NCBI GenBank assembly: GCA_947179155.2
Contig: OX359270.1
Coordinates: 8,765,222 to 8,829,221 of the forward strand
Length of the DNA stretch: 64,000 bases
From: Hedera helix
Lineage: Eukaryota; Streptophyta; Magnoliopsida; Apiales; Araliaceae
Direction of reading: 5' to 3'
Shown here one piece after another: positions 1 through 12,014 of the stretch. The translations under genes were made by a program, and so were the position numbers. Below the pieces are notes generated by a model. It was not told the origin of the DNA. It searched no databases and was given only the letters and a program-made list of their open reading frames with translations. Each line of letters starts with the position of its first letter. Within the stretch, counting starts at the first letter, position 1.

Positions 1-3000
1 GTTTTAATACCTCCCAAGTCCTCTAAATCTTCCAAAGTCTTTTAGAATATCATTCTAGACTTTCCAACCAATTTTCACAATTTTCAGATTATCCGACTAT
101 TTTCTAAAATTATTTCTATTTATAAAAACTATCGTTTAATAGCTTTAAAATAGAAATAATAACTCAACATACTTTTATATTCTTAAAACATCCTCAATAT
201 TAATCTTATATTATTATAAGATTTTTCACCAAGTTTCATAATTTTTCACTATTCATAGAATTTTCTATGAATTTCTACCAATTTAAAACCAACTTTAAAT
301 GTCTTAAAAATATAATAAATACATATGCTCTTCCATAAATCACCAAACATTTTCAGTAATTCTTAAATAATATTATAAGAGTACTATAAAAATATTTCAG
401 CTCAAAAAATGATTTCTGATAATTAATTATAATTTTTCAAACTGCTGAAACTTCAAAAATTCATAGAAAATAAACCGCTTGTCCAAAAATTACAAATTTT
501 ATGTCCATTTCACATGAAATTTAATTCTCTACAACTTTCTAGTACAAAGTTTCTTCAATTTCTGACTGAAAAACAGCAGAAACAGATCTGCCGGAAAATT
601 CGCCGGCGGCAACTTTCCGGTTATCTTCTCCGGCAATCCAAAAAGTTTTCCGGCGATTTTTTCATGACTTTTCTGCCCAGATCAATTCTCTAACATATCA
701 TAAATTCAAATATGTAATTAGTTTTAAATGAAGTTATCATTTTCATATCATTTTAGTGAAAAAAAATCCCACCATATTAGTTGGTTTACCACTTTAACAA
801 ATAAATTCCCATACGGTTTGAAATCATTTTTCTCAGTCCAAAACTTATGTAATCCATATAAGCTCACTTATGTAAACATATGAATGACCATCATTAACTG
901 ATAAACTGAAATCAACAACCTTTATTCATCTAGTTCCCTCTTTGACATTTTAGCAAACAAGTAGCATATATACATTAGAAATCAATATGTTGTTAACATT
1001 TACACAAATATAGCCCACACATAATCAACCCCAGTCATTTCCAAACCTTATACCACCATGGATCCTATATAATCCCATTTCACAGCAACAAATATAATTT
1101 CCCACAACATCCTTACATATGAAACTAAGCTTTTAAAGTTTAAAAACTATTATACCTTTCAAGGCTTTCCTCTTCCTTGCTTAATTAGACGATCCTCTAG
1201 ATAAGTCTTTCTATGGACTGCTTGAAAATCCCCTTCCGAGTCCCAAGTCCCATCGGACTCCTCTCTATTCATTCTCTATAAAATACCCACTCTCACTTGG
1301 ATGATGAAAAGAAATATTGTAAAGCTATTGAGGCCTGGGTTCCAAAGACATTCACCCCTCCCTCTCATTTCTCTCTTACTATCTGAATATACACAAGTCA
1401 ATCGGTATATCTACCAACAACTAAAATCATCTTCAATAGTCATTCTAGCACCCTAGCTATGGTCTACAAATGACCCCTACTCTTGGCCCCTATAAAGCCT
1501 ATAATATCACTTCTAATTATTCCTCACATTAGAGCTACGAAAATGACCCACCAACTTGCACTATGGCTGCTAAAAAAAACTTATGCAATCACTTTTCTTT
1601 TTTTTTCTTTTTCTTTTTTTTCTTAGGGCTGCCAAATGTGCTTTCTTCTATCACATAAATATAGATCCTTTTTATATATAAGCAATACTCTAGTGGTCTC
1701 ACATTTTATTAGCAATCCACACTTCATTTTTCTTCACGTCTACCGAAATGATGAATAAATATTGTGTTCATTCCTTTCTTTTATACATGTAGTGCTCTTA
1801 CCCACCTTTTTAATATATCATTTGATTCATTTCTTGGTAATCAACCTTGGCTGCCGAATACCAGGTAATAAAACCAAAATGGGCTGTTGAGTATTGGACT
1901 TAAAAATAGCGAGACTGAGCTTAGTTTATTAATTCACCAAAACATTTGACATATGTGAATTGTCTCATTACTTATATTCCACTATCATTAAACAATAATA
2001 CGGAACATTTAATAATTAACATTATTACATTACATAATTAATGTATAAATATTTGGGTTGGGTTGATGACTTAAACAAATCATTTGGGCTTATTTAAATT
2101 GCTCCATAACTTATTCTCTATATCCACAGTGAGTAATCAAAAAGCTTTTTCATGAAATAAAGATATTGGGTATACAAATAGGAGGTGCCCTTCTTCATTT
2201 ACCGGACATACATGTATATATTTATGACCCTTGGCAGCCCAGTTTGCCCCTACTAATAGCTCCTAAGAGGCCCCTAGCCTTGGCCCCTACAAGACCCTCA
2301 AGGTCACTTCACCCCTGCACAAAACGTGCATCATGTTTCCCCTGTCTCTTTCGTGTTTGGAGTCCCAAAATGAGTGTCACTTTTTAAATAAAGGTGAAGC
2401 TTCGGTTGGGTCAGTTAAAGGACAAATTGGCTGCCGAGATTTAATGTTAATTTTGCCTATTGGACTGACTTTGGTCCCATAAATCATAGAATAATTTTGG
2501 GTTTTGTTTTAAAATAATATCATTGAGTCATTAAAATACAACAATACCAGACAATTTTGTTGGGGCAAGGATTGGGTTTAAAATTTATCATACGCCCGTA
2601 CATAATCATTACATTAATGCCAATATCCCAATAATTTCCAACCCAATTGTTAATTAATAAATTGGGACCTAGAATAAATATTGAACATTATTCTTATCAT
2701 TTTAATTAAGGTAATTCCTTAATTAATTATAACATTTAACCTAGCTTTAAAAGGTTATAAAATAACCTATCTTTAAATCATACTCCACTATTTAATTTGA
2801 GCCATAAATATATTAAATTTATTTAATATATTTACGCACTAAATTAGTTAACTCAACTAATTAATTTAATAGTTAAAATAACTATTACATCTCATTATTC
2901 CAATATATGTATATATATATATATTTCACTCCTATATATATACATATCTAGTTCACCTCAATTTGATATAATATTAAATATTATACCCTTATTTATGTTA

Positions 3001-3606
3001 CATTTTTAATTAGTGTAACATAATCCTCAACATTAACTAAATAAAAAAAATAACTTTCTTTATTCAATTAATTAAAGTTAACATATTCATCCACTAATAA
3101 AGATTAATGAATTACTTCCCTTATTTCATATTTAATTTATTTCTGTTTGGCATAATATAATATATATTCATTAATTCACTATTTTATTTAAGTGAATTAA
3201 TTACACGTTTATGAAATTTAATTCATAAAGACTCCATTGCCATTCAAGGCTTACAAATTATATTAATTTATATTATAATCTTAAATCAATACCAATTAAT
3301 TAATTAATAGTTTTAATTAACTATTAAATTTCCTTTTAAAATAATTGTATATATTTCACATTTAAATATATACATATTTTATCCACCACACATATCACAT
3401 AATTCAAAATAAATATATATTTTATTCATTTGACCCGTTTTGTATTATAATAAGAATTTTATAAATTAAATTCTTATAAAATTTAATCGAAATTTCGGGT
3501 TGTCACAATTTTCCCTCCTTATAAAAATTCCGTCCTCGGAATTGCAATTACAAAACACACCCACACACGGTTTATATATAACCTCATAAATACACGGGTT
3601 GCCACA
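1..3606 (-). mobile_element. Partial long non-coding LTR-type repeat (right part of a TGTAACG.../...TGTCACA unit)
   Basis: AT-rich DNA without coding capacity. From about 2950 to 3606 it aligns closely by eye with 36808-37467. About 780-1130 aligns more loosely with 32430-32736, so it belongs to the same broad family as the repeats at 29163 and 32737. The main LTR body ends at about 3507 with TTTCGGGTTGTCACA. Read on the minus strand, a purine-rich tract and a GAGGACGGAATTTTTATAAG-like motif precede that terminus, resembling the polypurine end of Ty3/gypsy internal DNA. A second terminus, CGGGTTGCCACA, closes the unit at 3606. The other end lies outside the window. A possible minus-strand TATA box is near 1276. 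The lineage is not assigned. Confidence 0.6.
3507..3606 (-). repeat. 100-bp terminal stub between two CGGGTTG(T/C)CACA boxes
   Basis: The stretch between the two near-identical terminal boxes is matched closely by 37367-37467. On the minus strand it reads as terminal box, about 45 bp of unique sequence, a GAGGACG motif, the purine run AAGGAGGGAAAA, and then the second terminal box. This fits a relic of a polypurine tract joined to an LTR start. Because two separate copies share it, the stub seems to be a heritable part of the family. Confidence 0.55.
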
Positions 3607-3610
3607 TATA

Positions 3611-3991
3611 ATGGTGAATTTTGTGGAAGACATTAAATGGGTTAACATGGAAAAGTATTTTGATCAAAAGGAGTTCAGAAATAGTAAAATGGAGAAGCAA
3701 CACAAGAAGTTCATGAAACATACAAACCATGAGAAGTTAGATTACAAGATAAAGAAGATCAAATGGAAATTCCAAGTATGTGTGACGAATAAATGTCGAG
3801 GCACAAAAGTAAATAAAAGAGATAAAATTCTCACGTCTAAGGAAATTGCAAAAATAATGAAAGTATTTCAACGTGCTAAAGACTTGAGTATGCCAAGACA
3901 ATTATTTGTGCCATTTACATCAATGGAGATGAGAAAAGAGTTTCATGCGTTTAAAGGAATCAAAAGATCAAAAGGTTTTATGACATTGTGA
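3611..3991 (+). CDS. Unrecognised lysine-rich ORF, 126 aa
   Basis: An open frame from ATG at 3611 to TGA at 3989-3991. The product is strongly basic, with many Lys residues and runs such as KIKKIKWKFQ. I see no signal peptide, membrane segment or known catalytic motif. It lies between the terminus of the long repeat at 3606 and a copia-type polypurine tract at about 4050. It could be a remnant of the copia internal region, a captured host exon, or chance. No function is assigned. Confidence 0.2.
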   Translation: MVNFVEDIKWVNMEKYFDQKEFRNSKMEKQHKKFMKHTNHEKLDYKIKKIKWKFQVCVTNKCRGTKVNKRDKILTSKEIAKIMKVFQRAKDLSMPRQLFVPFTSMEMRKEFHAFKGIKRSKGFMTL

Positions 3992-4059
3992 AGATTTTCA
4001 AGAAAACTCTTTAATTTTTGAGTTTTTCAAATATGGAGTAAATCAAGTTTAAGAGGGAG

Positions 4060-4371
4060 TGTTGAATATATAAACTTGATTTAATATTATTAATTTATAT
4101 TAGTACATGAATGAGCGAGTGTCTAAGTTCATGATACATGTATGTACATAAATGTATTTAGAAGTGTCTTGGAACATGTATGGCTAGATTCATGTACATT
4201 TATTTGGTCATATAGTAATTATTAAAATGGCTCTAGAAGTGTCCTAAGAGCTCTATAAATAGTCCTTGTATGTGAGTTATTTTAAGCAAGTGAGTTGAAT
4301 AAAGTATTTTAAGAATTAAACACTCTTTCTCACTTCTCTATAATTTATCATCTTTCATATATTTTCCAACA
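4060..4371 (+). mobile_element. Copia-type LTR, 3' or solo (312 bp)
   Basis: The purine-rich tract AAGAGGGAG ends just before TGTTGAATAT, and the block closes with TTTTCCAACA, giving the TG...CA ends and TGTTG/CAACA termini usual for Ty1/copia LTRs. A TATA-like CTATAAATAG lies at about 4252-4261, at a sensible place for an LTR promoter. The adjacent tract suggests the 3' LTR of an element whose coding part is gone. I found no upstream LTR. Confidence 0.7.
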
Positions 4372-6424
4372 GTTTGATGGGTTTTTACTTTAGAGTGGAG
4401 TGGGTAGTTAGTGGACCACTGGGGTCTGGGTCACTGATGTTGGGCTCCTACTGTTGTCGATTGTTTTTAAAGAGTAACTTTATTTTATTAATCGAACTTT
4501 CTCATTAATAATACCAGTGTATTTAGAAACACTCACATGTATAAATACGACATTTATTCTACTGAGCACAATATCTTTTTATAAATTGAATAATTGAAAC
4601 TTTGTTTTATAAAGATGGCAACAAAAAAAATATCTATATATATGTGTCATGATGTGCTTGCTACTTATTTGAATTGTAATGAAAAATTACTTGCTTTATT
4701 AGTTTCTTTTTTTTCTTTTAATATCAAATGACTTTGGTTGTGGAAATATTAATGTATTTTGTGTTTCTAATAATATTTGATAGTGTTGAATATTGTGAAA
4801 TAGTAATGTCAAATGTACGTGTACATGTACATACATACATATATATAGGAAAATTAACAAGTATTTGATATGGACCAAAAATAGGCAAACATCATCATTA
4901 TCGTACAATATAGGAACCAATGGCTAGGATTAGAGATGAAAAATCGACATCAGCTACTAATAGTAGCTAACGATGCATGGATTAGAGATGAAAAATTGAC
5001 ATTAACTACTAATTGTAGCGAATGACGCAATTACAAAATTTCCCCCCAAGTCAAAGCTGGTCAAGCATTATTATAATCTTGTTAATTCACACTGCTAAAC
5101 ATAAAGCACATCCGCTACTATTAGTTGCAAACGAATATTAGTATACTCCAGGAATAAAAATCACACTGCTAAACCAATTAAGGCAAATCCCAGCCCTAGC
5201 CTCCTTTATCCCTTCCACTCGAGTTAGGGTTTAGGGTTTATTGTTTACAGTTTAGTATTTAGGACTTGGGATTTAATGTTTAGGGCAGTAAGGTTTAGGA
5301 TTTTGACTTCCTGCTACTAATTTTGACTTTTGATTTTGGTGAATTTTAAACCATGTCCGCTACTATTAGTAACGGATGACATATTTCATGTTTTAATATT
5401 GGCCGATGATGGTTACAAACTTAGAATGGACGCTTTTGATGGTGTATGTATTATAATAGACGTGACAAGTATGGTTCATAATAATTGACAGATGAAATAC
5501 ATGTATGTGCAATGTGAAAATGTAGCACTGCATCTCTCGCTATCAATTAACAAGTTTGATTCAGGGTTATTCAAATTCTCAGATCATGTCCACCTCGCCA
5601 AGAGATTATTATGAGTTGTGATACTTGGTCGAGCTGAGAACCTCTTGGCCTCCAGCTGGCTGCCAATTTGGCCTAACAAGAGCTGGCCTCCCTGACAACT
5701 ATATTTTTTTTCATGCTTCCTTGCCTAGAAAAATCACTCAAAAGTTATGGAGATTTTTGCAACTTCTCTATCATTTCTAATTTAAAACGTTAGTATCAGT
5801 GCTCCTTGTGGATTAGAGAAAAATGAGTATCATTTAATTCTTCTTTTTTTTTGGGCTAAACTATAAGATTAGATTACTTCCCAAGTTCTTCAAAACTTTG
5901 ATTATGTATGAACCAAGGTTTTTGATGCTAGAATGTTTATTCATATATATAAATAAAATTAGGCCTGTGTAAGCATATATGCTCATTAATTAGATTTACC
6001 TTCGTGGACTGCCTGTTCTCAACTTGTCACTGATGCCATAATTTTAACTTTGTTGTTTCAGTTCATTTCTTTTTCCTTCCTTTCCTCTCAAAACTCCTGA
6101 ATGCAGTGCGACACTGGTTGAAGTGTCTTCCTTCTCTAATGTTAAATGCAATTGCATTTATTTTATTTTAAGCTTGTTACGTAGTTTTCATCTACCTTGC
6201 ATAAAAAATTAAATTGTTCCAATGGTTTTTCTTGTGATGTCAAGTCAAAATATACACAAATTTTATAATTTTACAACAGTGTTCAGGACCAACATACCTC
6301 TGGAAGGATATCTAAATTTGTTTGCAGCAAAACTGAGTCACTTTAGATTTATCCATCTGGGTATCCTATTCTGATATTATTTTCCTGTACAATTTCATAA
6401 TATGGTCTCTTTTATGTATGTTAG
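4372..6424. other. AT-rich non-coding stretch with repeated GCTACTA motifs
   Basis: No gene recognised. About 4922-5035 holds two copies of a roughly 55-bp unit beginning GGATTAGAGATGAAAAAT and containing GCTACTAATAGTAGC-like near-palindromes. Related CCGCTACTATTAGT motifs recur near 5110 and 5355. Around 5221-5320 are degenerate TTTAGGG-like words. The spread of short repeated motifs resembles subterminal regions of DNA transposons such as CACTA elements, but I found no ends. The rest to 6424 is plain AT-rich sequence; the first exon of the fucosyltransferase is not recognisable there. Confidence 0.35.
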
Positions 6425-7474
6425 AAACGCAATGGAGATCCACTTCGTGTATACATGGACCTTGAAGCTGGTAGAAAGCGGTCAGGTGTAGAGGATATTT
6501 TCATCAGCTATCATGCCAAAGATGATGTTCAGACAACTTATACTGGTGGACTTTTTCATAACAACAGAAATTATCATTTGTCTTCTTACAAAAACAATGT
6601 ATGTATTCCAAACCACCCTACAATTCTCTCTCATTTACGCTTTTTATGTAGCTCATTATATCTCTTTCAGAAACTGCGGACTTCCTAAGATGGAATTAAT
6701 GCATTAACATGGAATAGAAGGGTTTAAATTTTCCGTAGTGCCCTCTAAAGTGAATTTGTTTATTATGTATAGTTTACAATATTCAGAAAGAATGGTTAAA
6801 AAAGAACTATTCAAAGAGGACTCGAGTTTTGGAAAATAGCAAAAACCGAAATGTAGCTATAACAAGAGGATGTCAAATTATTCATTTTAAGATCTCGAAA
6901 ATTTTCAGGACACTCTTGTTTATTGGTCTTCATCGCGCTGTCTTCCTAAAAGAAACCAGCTTGCAAAAAGTCTACTCAGGTTGCTCCCTCATCACTCATT
7001 TGGCAAGTGCTTGATATCGGGGGACTAGACAGGGCACTCTCTCTCTATCCCGAGTGTGTGAAGGATCCCAACGAACCACCTAAATGGTGGGACCATTTAC
7101 ATTGTGCTATGTCTCACTACAAGTTCGTCCTTGCGATTGAAAACACCGTGACAGAGAGTTATGTAACGGAGAAGTTGTTTTACGCGTTGGACTCTGGAGC
7201 AGTTCCAATATATTTTGGTGCTCCGAATGTTTGGGATTTTGTACCTCCACGTTCGATCATAGATGGGACTAAATTTGGCTCCATGGAGGAACTGGCTTCT
7301 TATGTGAAGGCTCTTGCTAATGATCCGGTAGCCTATGCAGAATATCATGCATGGAGAAGGTGTGGCGTTCTGGGTAACTATGGAAAGACTCGTGCAGCGA
7401 GCATTGATACGTTACCCTGTCGGCTGTGTGAGGCTGTGAGTAGAAAGGACGGGAGAAATGCGAAAGGCTTGTGA
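6425..7474 (+). pseudogene. FUT13: 5'-truncated, frameshifted alpha-1,4-fucosyltransferase gene (GT10, FUT13 type)
   Basis: Two exons of a plant GT10 fucosyltransferase, a Golgi enzyme that adds fucose to make Lewis-a type N-glycans. Exon A, 6425-6598, encodes 58 residues with VYMDLEAGRKRSG and DIFISYHAKDD. The intron is 6599-6908 (GT...AG, phase 0). Exon B, 6909-7474, encodes VYWSSSRCLP, PKWWDHLHCAMSHYKF, the GT10 donor-binding segment around AIENTVTESYVTEKLF, then VPIYFGAPN and a Cys-rich C terminus, ending at TGA 7472-7474. Exon B changes frame at about 7013, after FGKCL, by what looks like a few lost bases. The N-terminal part (cytosolic tail, membrane anchor and stem) is not found upstream. 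The conserved sequence points to recent inactivation or a sequence error plus 5' truncation. The FUT13 assignment rests on the ESYVTEKLFYALDSG region, which differs from the alpha-1,3 enzymes. Confidence 0.8.
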
Positions 7475-7740
7475 AGAATTTGCTATTCGCGGATTTCATT
7501 TAGCTCCTGATGCTATCAATATTTCTGGAATTTTTCATTGCTGATACGGGTAATCAATCCTCTCTCTAATTTATGAGCTATTGGTGAGTACTGTATATGA
7601 GACGAAGAAAGAATCAAATGCAAACAGATAATAGTGAGCATTTTTCTAACTTGAATATAGCAGAAATACCCATTCATTCCTTGAGGCTGTTAACGAAATT
7701 TATTTTGAACTTGACTCGGTAAATACTTGGCTCGACTTAG
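7475..7740. other. 3' flank of the fucosyltransferase fragment
   Basis: Non-coding. About 7685-7740 carries TTGACTCGG and GGCTCGACT words that are echoed, in inverted sense, near 11000-11200 (ACTCGACTCG). The 7.7-11.2 kb block could therefore be a single old element, but I could not define matching ends. Confidence 0.25.
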
Positions 7741-8100
7741 TATACGATTATTATTAATTTCTTATATTTAATTTATTTTAATATGCAATTATTATTAATT
7801 TCTTATGTTTAATTTAAAATATTTTTAAACTCCAAAATTAATATAGATTTTTTTTATTTTAATTCAATACAGTGTAAATATTATAAAATATTTAAAGTAT
7901 TACAACTCAATTTTAAATAACATATTCCATTCGTATATTAATATACGATTATTATTAATTTCTTATATTTAATTTAAGATATTTTTAAACTCAAAAATTA
8001 ATATAGATTCTTTTATTTTTAGTCAATACAATTTAAATATTATAAAATATTTAAAGTATTACATCTCAATTTGAATTTCAAAACGTATTAAATTAACTTT
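7741..8100. repeat. Direct duplication of an AT-rich unit of about 160 bp
   Basis: The block starting at about 7781, with ATTATTATTAATTTCTTAT and later AAATATTTAAAGTATTACA, repeats from about 7943 with minor changes and a period of about 160 bp. A partial third start is at 7741. No coding potential. Confidence 0.65.
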
Positions 8101-8160
8101 CAAAAGTTAATATTGAGATTATAATTTTGGACAAATCAAGTGCCAATCTATGATCTAAAA

Positions 8161-10800
8161 TATAATTAAAAGCATAAATTAGGTTTCACAAATTTTTGGT
8201 TCAACTTTTTTTTTCTATTCAAATTAGTATAATTATTATCTAAATTTGAAACAATTAAATACTTTTCAAATTTGTAAAGAATTCAAAAAGAAAAACAAAA
8301 TTACATGTTAGGAAAATGGAAAATGTATTTTGTTTGTTTGTTTGTTTGTTTTCTTATCTCTAATAAGAAAAATGATCTTTTACAATAATTTTTATTTTTA
8401 CATCTACCAATTTTATTACAAAAATTTTCTATCACAATTTTATGTAGGATAATTTTATTAATAGCTGTAAATTAGTTAAAAATTATAATGATTTCATTAT
8501 TAATTAATTGGCATAACTAAATTAAATTTATTAAATCTTAAGTTTCATAATTCTATTAGAATTAGAATTTTGACGAATTCATCCCATCTAAATAAAATTA
8601 AAGTAATTACTTTTTTTTTTTTTATAATCATAACTAAATAAATCCATATTCTATTCAAAATGTTTACCTTAATAACTTATCAAAAGAACTTATAATATAT
8701 AATTCAATAATTTAGTAATTAGATAAATATTTAATAATTTAACAACTATCATTATCTTCTGAAAATATTAATTAAATATTTATCCTACATTTAATTAATT
8801 ATCTTAATAAACCATTATCAATATATTATAATAAATCATTATTCATGTTGCTCGTGCTTTGCATAGAATTGGCGAGCTTGTATAATTGATGGCACAAACT
8901 TGATTTCACAGGTTTTTTGTTCAACTTTTTATTTCTTATTTAAATTAGTGTAAGTACTCTCTAAATTTAAAATAATTAAATACTTTTCAAATTTGTAAAT
9001 AATTCAAAATAAATGAAACAAACTAACTTGTTAGGAAAAAGAAAAGTGTTTTTATATTTTTTTTTATGTTTATCTATAATAAGAAAAATGATCTTTTAAA
9101 ATAATTTTTTTTATACCTACCAATTTTATTATAAACTTTTTCTAACACAATTTTATGAAAGAAAATATATTTTAATAAATTTTATGTAGGATAATTTTAT
9201 TAAGATATAAAAAAATCTCTTAATAAATTATGTGATTTGATTATATTAGTATTATCATGAATGTTATTATTAAATTAATATTCTAAATAAATTAAAATTT
9301 TATCAAATTACATGATTAATTGTATTAATAATAAATCTCAATTGTAGTAATCTCTATATATTAAACTAAAATTATAGCGAAGTCGTTACTAACTAATTGT
9401 CATAACTAAATTAAATTTATTAAAACTTAATTTTCATAATTATATTTGGATTAAAATTTTGATGAATTCATCCAATCTAAATAAAATTAAAGTAATTAGT
9501 TTCTCATAATCATATAACTAAATAAATTTATATTCTATTAAAAAAAATTAACTTAATAACTGATCGAAGGAACGCATAATATATAATTCAATAATTTATT
9601 AATTAGATAAATATTTAATAATTTAATAGCTACCATTATCTTCTCAAAGTTTTAACTAAATATTTATCCTATATTATTATCATAATAAACCATTATCCAT
9701 GTTGCCCACGGGATTGGTGAGTTTGTATATAATTAGGGAACTGATAAATCCACAACAAATTTTGATATTTTCACAACAAAAGTGTCGTTATAAAAGTGTC
9801 ATTATAGATGTATAACGATGGTTAAACCGTCGCTATGTGCTCTATATGTAGATTCTACGTACGTGTGAAAATATCAAAATTTGTTGTGGAATTATCAACT
9901 TCCTATAATTAAAGGCACAAACTAATTGGTTTCGCAAATTTTTGGTTCAGCTTTTTCTTTCTTATTCAAAGTAATATAAGTACCATCTAAATTTGAAAAA
10001 ATAAAATAGTTTTAAAATTTGTAAAGAATTCAAAAAAAAAAAAAAAAACAAACCTATTCAAAAAAATGTCTTTTGATATATATATATATTTTTATCTCTA
10101 ATAAGAAAAAAGATCTTTTAAAAGAATTTTTCTTTTTATATCTACCAATTTGAATATAAACTTTTTCTATCACAATTTTTGTAAGATAATATATCTAAAC
10201 AAATTTTATGTCAGATGATTTTGTTATTAAAATATCAAAAAATCGATCTCTTAATAAATCACGTGATTTGATTATATTTGTATTAGTCAAGAATTTTATT
10301 ATTAAATTAATACTCTAAATAAATTAAATTTATTAAAATTAAAAATTTCATCATGTCACATGATTAATTACATTAATAATAACTCTGAATTTTAGTAATA
10401 CTGTAAATTAATTAAAAAATTAGAGTGAATTCATTACTAAATAATTCTCATAACTAAATTAAATTTATTAAACCTTAAGTTTTATAATTCTATTTGTATT
10501 AAAATTTCGGCGAATTCATCAAATCTAAATAAAATTAAAGTAATTATTTTCTCATAATCATAACTAAATAAATCTACATTCGATTCAAAATGTTTATCTT
10601 AATAGATCAAAAGAACCTATAATATATAATTCAACAATTTATTAATTAGATAAATATTTAATAATTTAATAACTATCATTATCTTCTCAAAAATTTAATT
10701 AAATATTATTCCTACATTTAATTAATTATTATCCATGTATTATAATAAACCATGATCTATATTGTTCGTATTTCGCACAGAGTTGGTGAGCTTGTTAAAT
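8161..10800. repeat. Three tandem AT-rich units of about 0.72-0.9 kb
   Basis: Units begin near 8161, 8881 and 9904 with a TATAATTRAWRGCAYAAA-like start followed by a CAAATTTTTGGTTCA-like segment. They end near 8880, 9735 and 10800 with variants of AATTGGCGAGCTTGTATAAT. A fourth unit starts at about 10798 and is cut short. Units differ by many substitutions and small indels, so the array is old. Unit 1 contains a short (TTTG)n run at about 8331-8352. The second junction is interrupted by a MITE (9736-9903). No ORF is shared among the units. Confidence 0.7.
9736..9903. mobile_element. 168-bp MITE with 40-bp TIRs and 8-bp TSD
   Basis: The left TIR begins GGGAACTGATAAATCCACAA. The complement of the right end begins GGAAGTTGATAATTCCACAA, and the inner part CAAATTTTGATATTTTCACA is the same in both arms. 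TATAATTA flanks both sides (9728-9735 and 9904-9911). The centre carries AACGATGGTTAAACCGTCG, itself nearly self-complementary. An 8-bp target duplication suggests the hAT superfamily; a Mutator-type origin is less likely. The related tandem-repeat junction at 8881 shows the uninterrupted site. Confidence 0.85.
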
Positions 10801-12009
10801 TAAAAGGCACATTTATACTTTTCAATAGAAAATATTGACAATCTTTTGCTCGTTGACTTATCATCTTGATACTTAGTATAATTAATCCTCCAACGTTTTA
10901 TTTGTATATATACTTCTGTTTATTTATTTTATCTATTTTATTTATATAAATAATTTAATGTAGTAAAAATATACAAAATATTTTAAAATCTAATAAAAGA
11001 ACTCGATAATTACTCGGTACGCAATTCATACTTGATAATGTTTCGAATTACTTGCAATCTGTTTGACTCTACTCGACTCGATAAATGTTGAGTTGCATTA
11101 AATACTTACTCGAATTAGACAACTTTTATAACGAGTTGAGTTTGAATAGTCAGGATTGATTCGATTACTATCCTGTAATTACTTGTACATGTTTGATAGC
11201 CCGTCAGAGCTATAGACTAGTTTATATTACTTTATATATATATATATTCAAGTACATATTTTATGGTATACGAAAAGTTTATATATTAATTATATCAAAA
11301 ATTGTATCAAAAAAGTGAAGTCTTAAATGATTGTCTCGGTATTAACATAATATTGACTCATAATCAACCAAAATGACTAGATAAAATTATAAAATTATTA
11401 AATAAAATCTCTTAATAACTTATTATATATAGTTCTTGATTCTAGATATATTGAATATTATTATATCACCGTTACTTATATTTTTGGTAAATGTTAAGGA
11501 TATATTTGAACAAGTAAATATTTGTTTGAAAATTGTGATCTCTAATACCATCTTTCAAAGAAGTTTCCGGTTTTTTATTTTTATTTTTTATATAGCAATC
11601 GTGAGTGTCTATAAACCTCTTATAGCATTCGACTAAACCCACGGGTAAGGGTACGCATGCTCCTCACTAGAATCGTGTACTGGAATTCCTTGGACTATGC
11701 AAGATTTGATCACGTATCCTTTGCCTTATTATGGTAGAACACTACAATCAGAATCACATGAGGGTTAATTCCGGGTGGATATACATGTTTTGGCAGTGTA
11801 TTATTTAACATTTTCAAATAAGCACTTGAACTTAGGGAAATACGATGGAACCATATATAACTCAGGAATTGAAGAGGGAGGATTATACAGATTAAACTTC
11901 CTCCTCTTTCTCCATTAACAAGATTATTCAAAAGACTTGAGGCCAAAATATGAGAAGATATAACAAATAAAGGGTCAAAATTTAAAACAATCAATTAGAT
12001 AGATCATGC
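10801..12009. other. Non-coding AT-rich stretch
   Basis: No supported gene. Two short open frames (plus, 11436-11636; minus, 11710-11994) show no recognisable domain and no matched splice signals. ACTCGACTCG-rich sequence lies near 11050-11120. Confidence 0.4.
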
Positions 12010-12014
12010 ATATG

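Noticed and set aside
2166..2387. 73-aa plus-strand ORF
   Set aside because: Within a non-coding long repeat; a composition effect only.
5221..5310. TTTAGGG-like words, possible interstitial telomere
   Set aside because: Only two or three adjacent imperfect repeats, too few and too degenerate.
8161..10800. CRISPR-like or satellite array
   Set aside because: Units are long, AT-rich and diverged, with no spacer pattern; this is plant nuclear DNA.
7685..11210. Single large hAT-like element bounded by GGCTGTTAACG and GATAGCCCG
   Set aside because: End similarity is limited to a few bases and no target duplication was found.
11710..11994. 94-aa minus-strand ORF left of the Tat element
   Set aside because: No recognisable motif, homologue or splice context.
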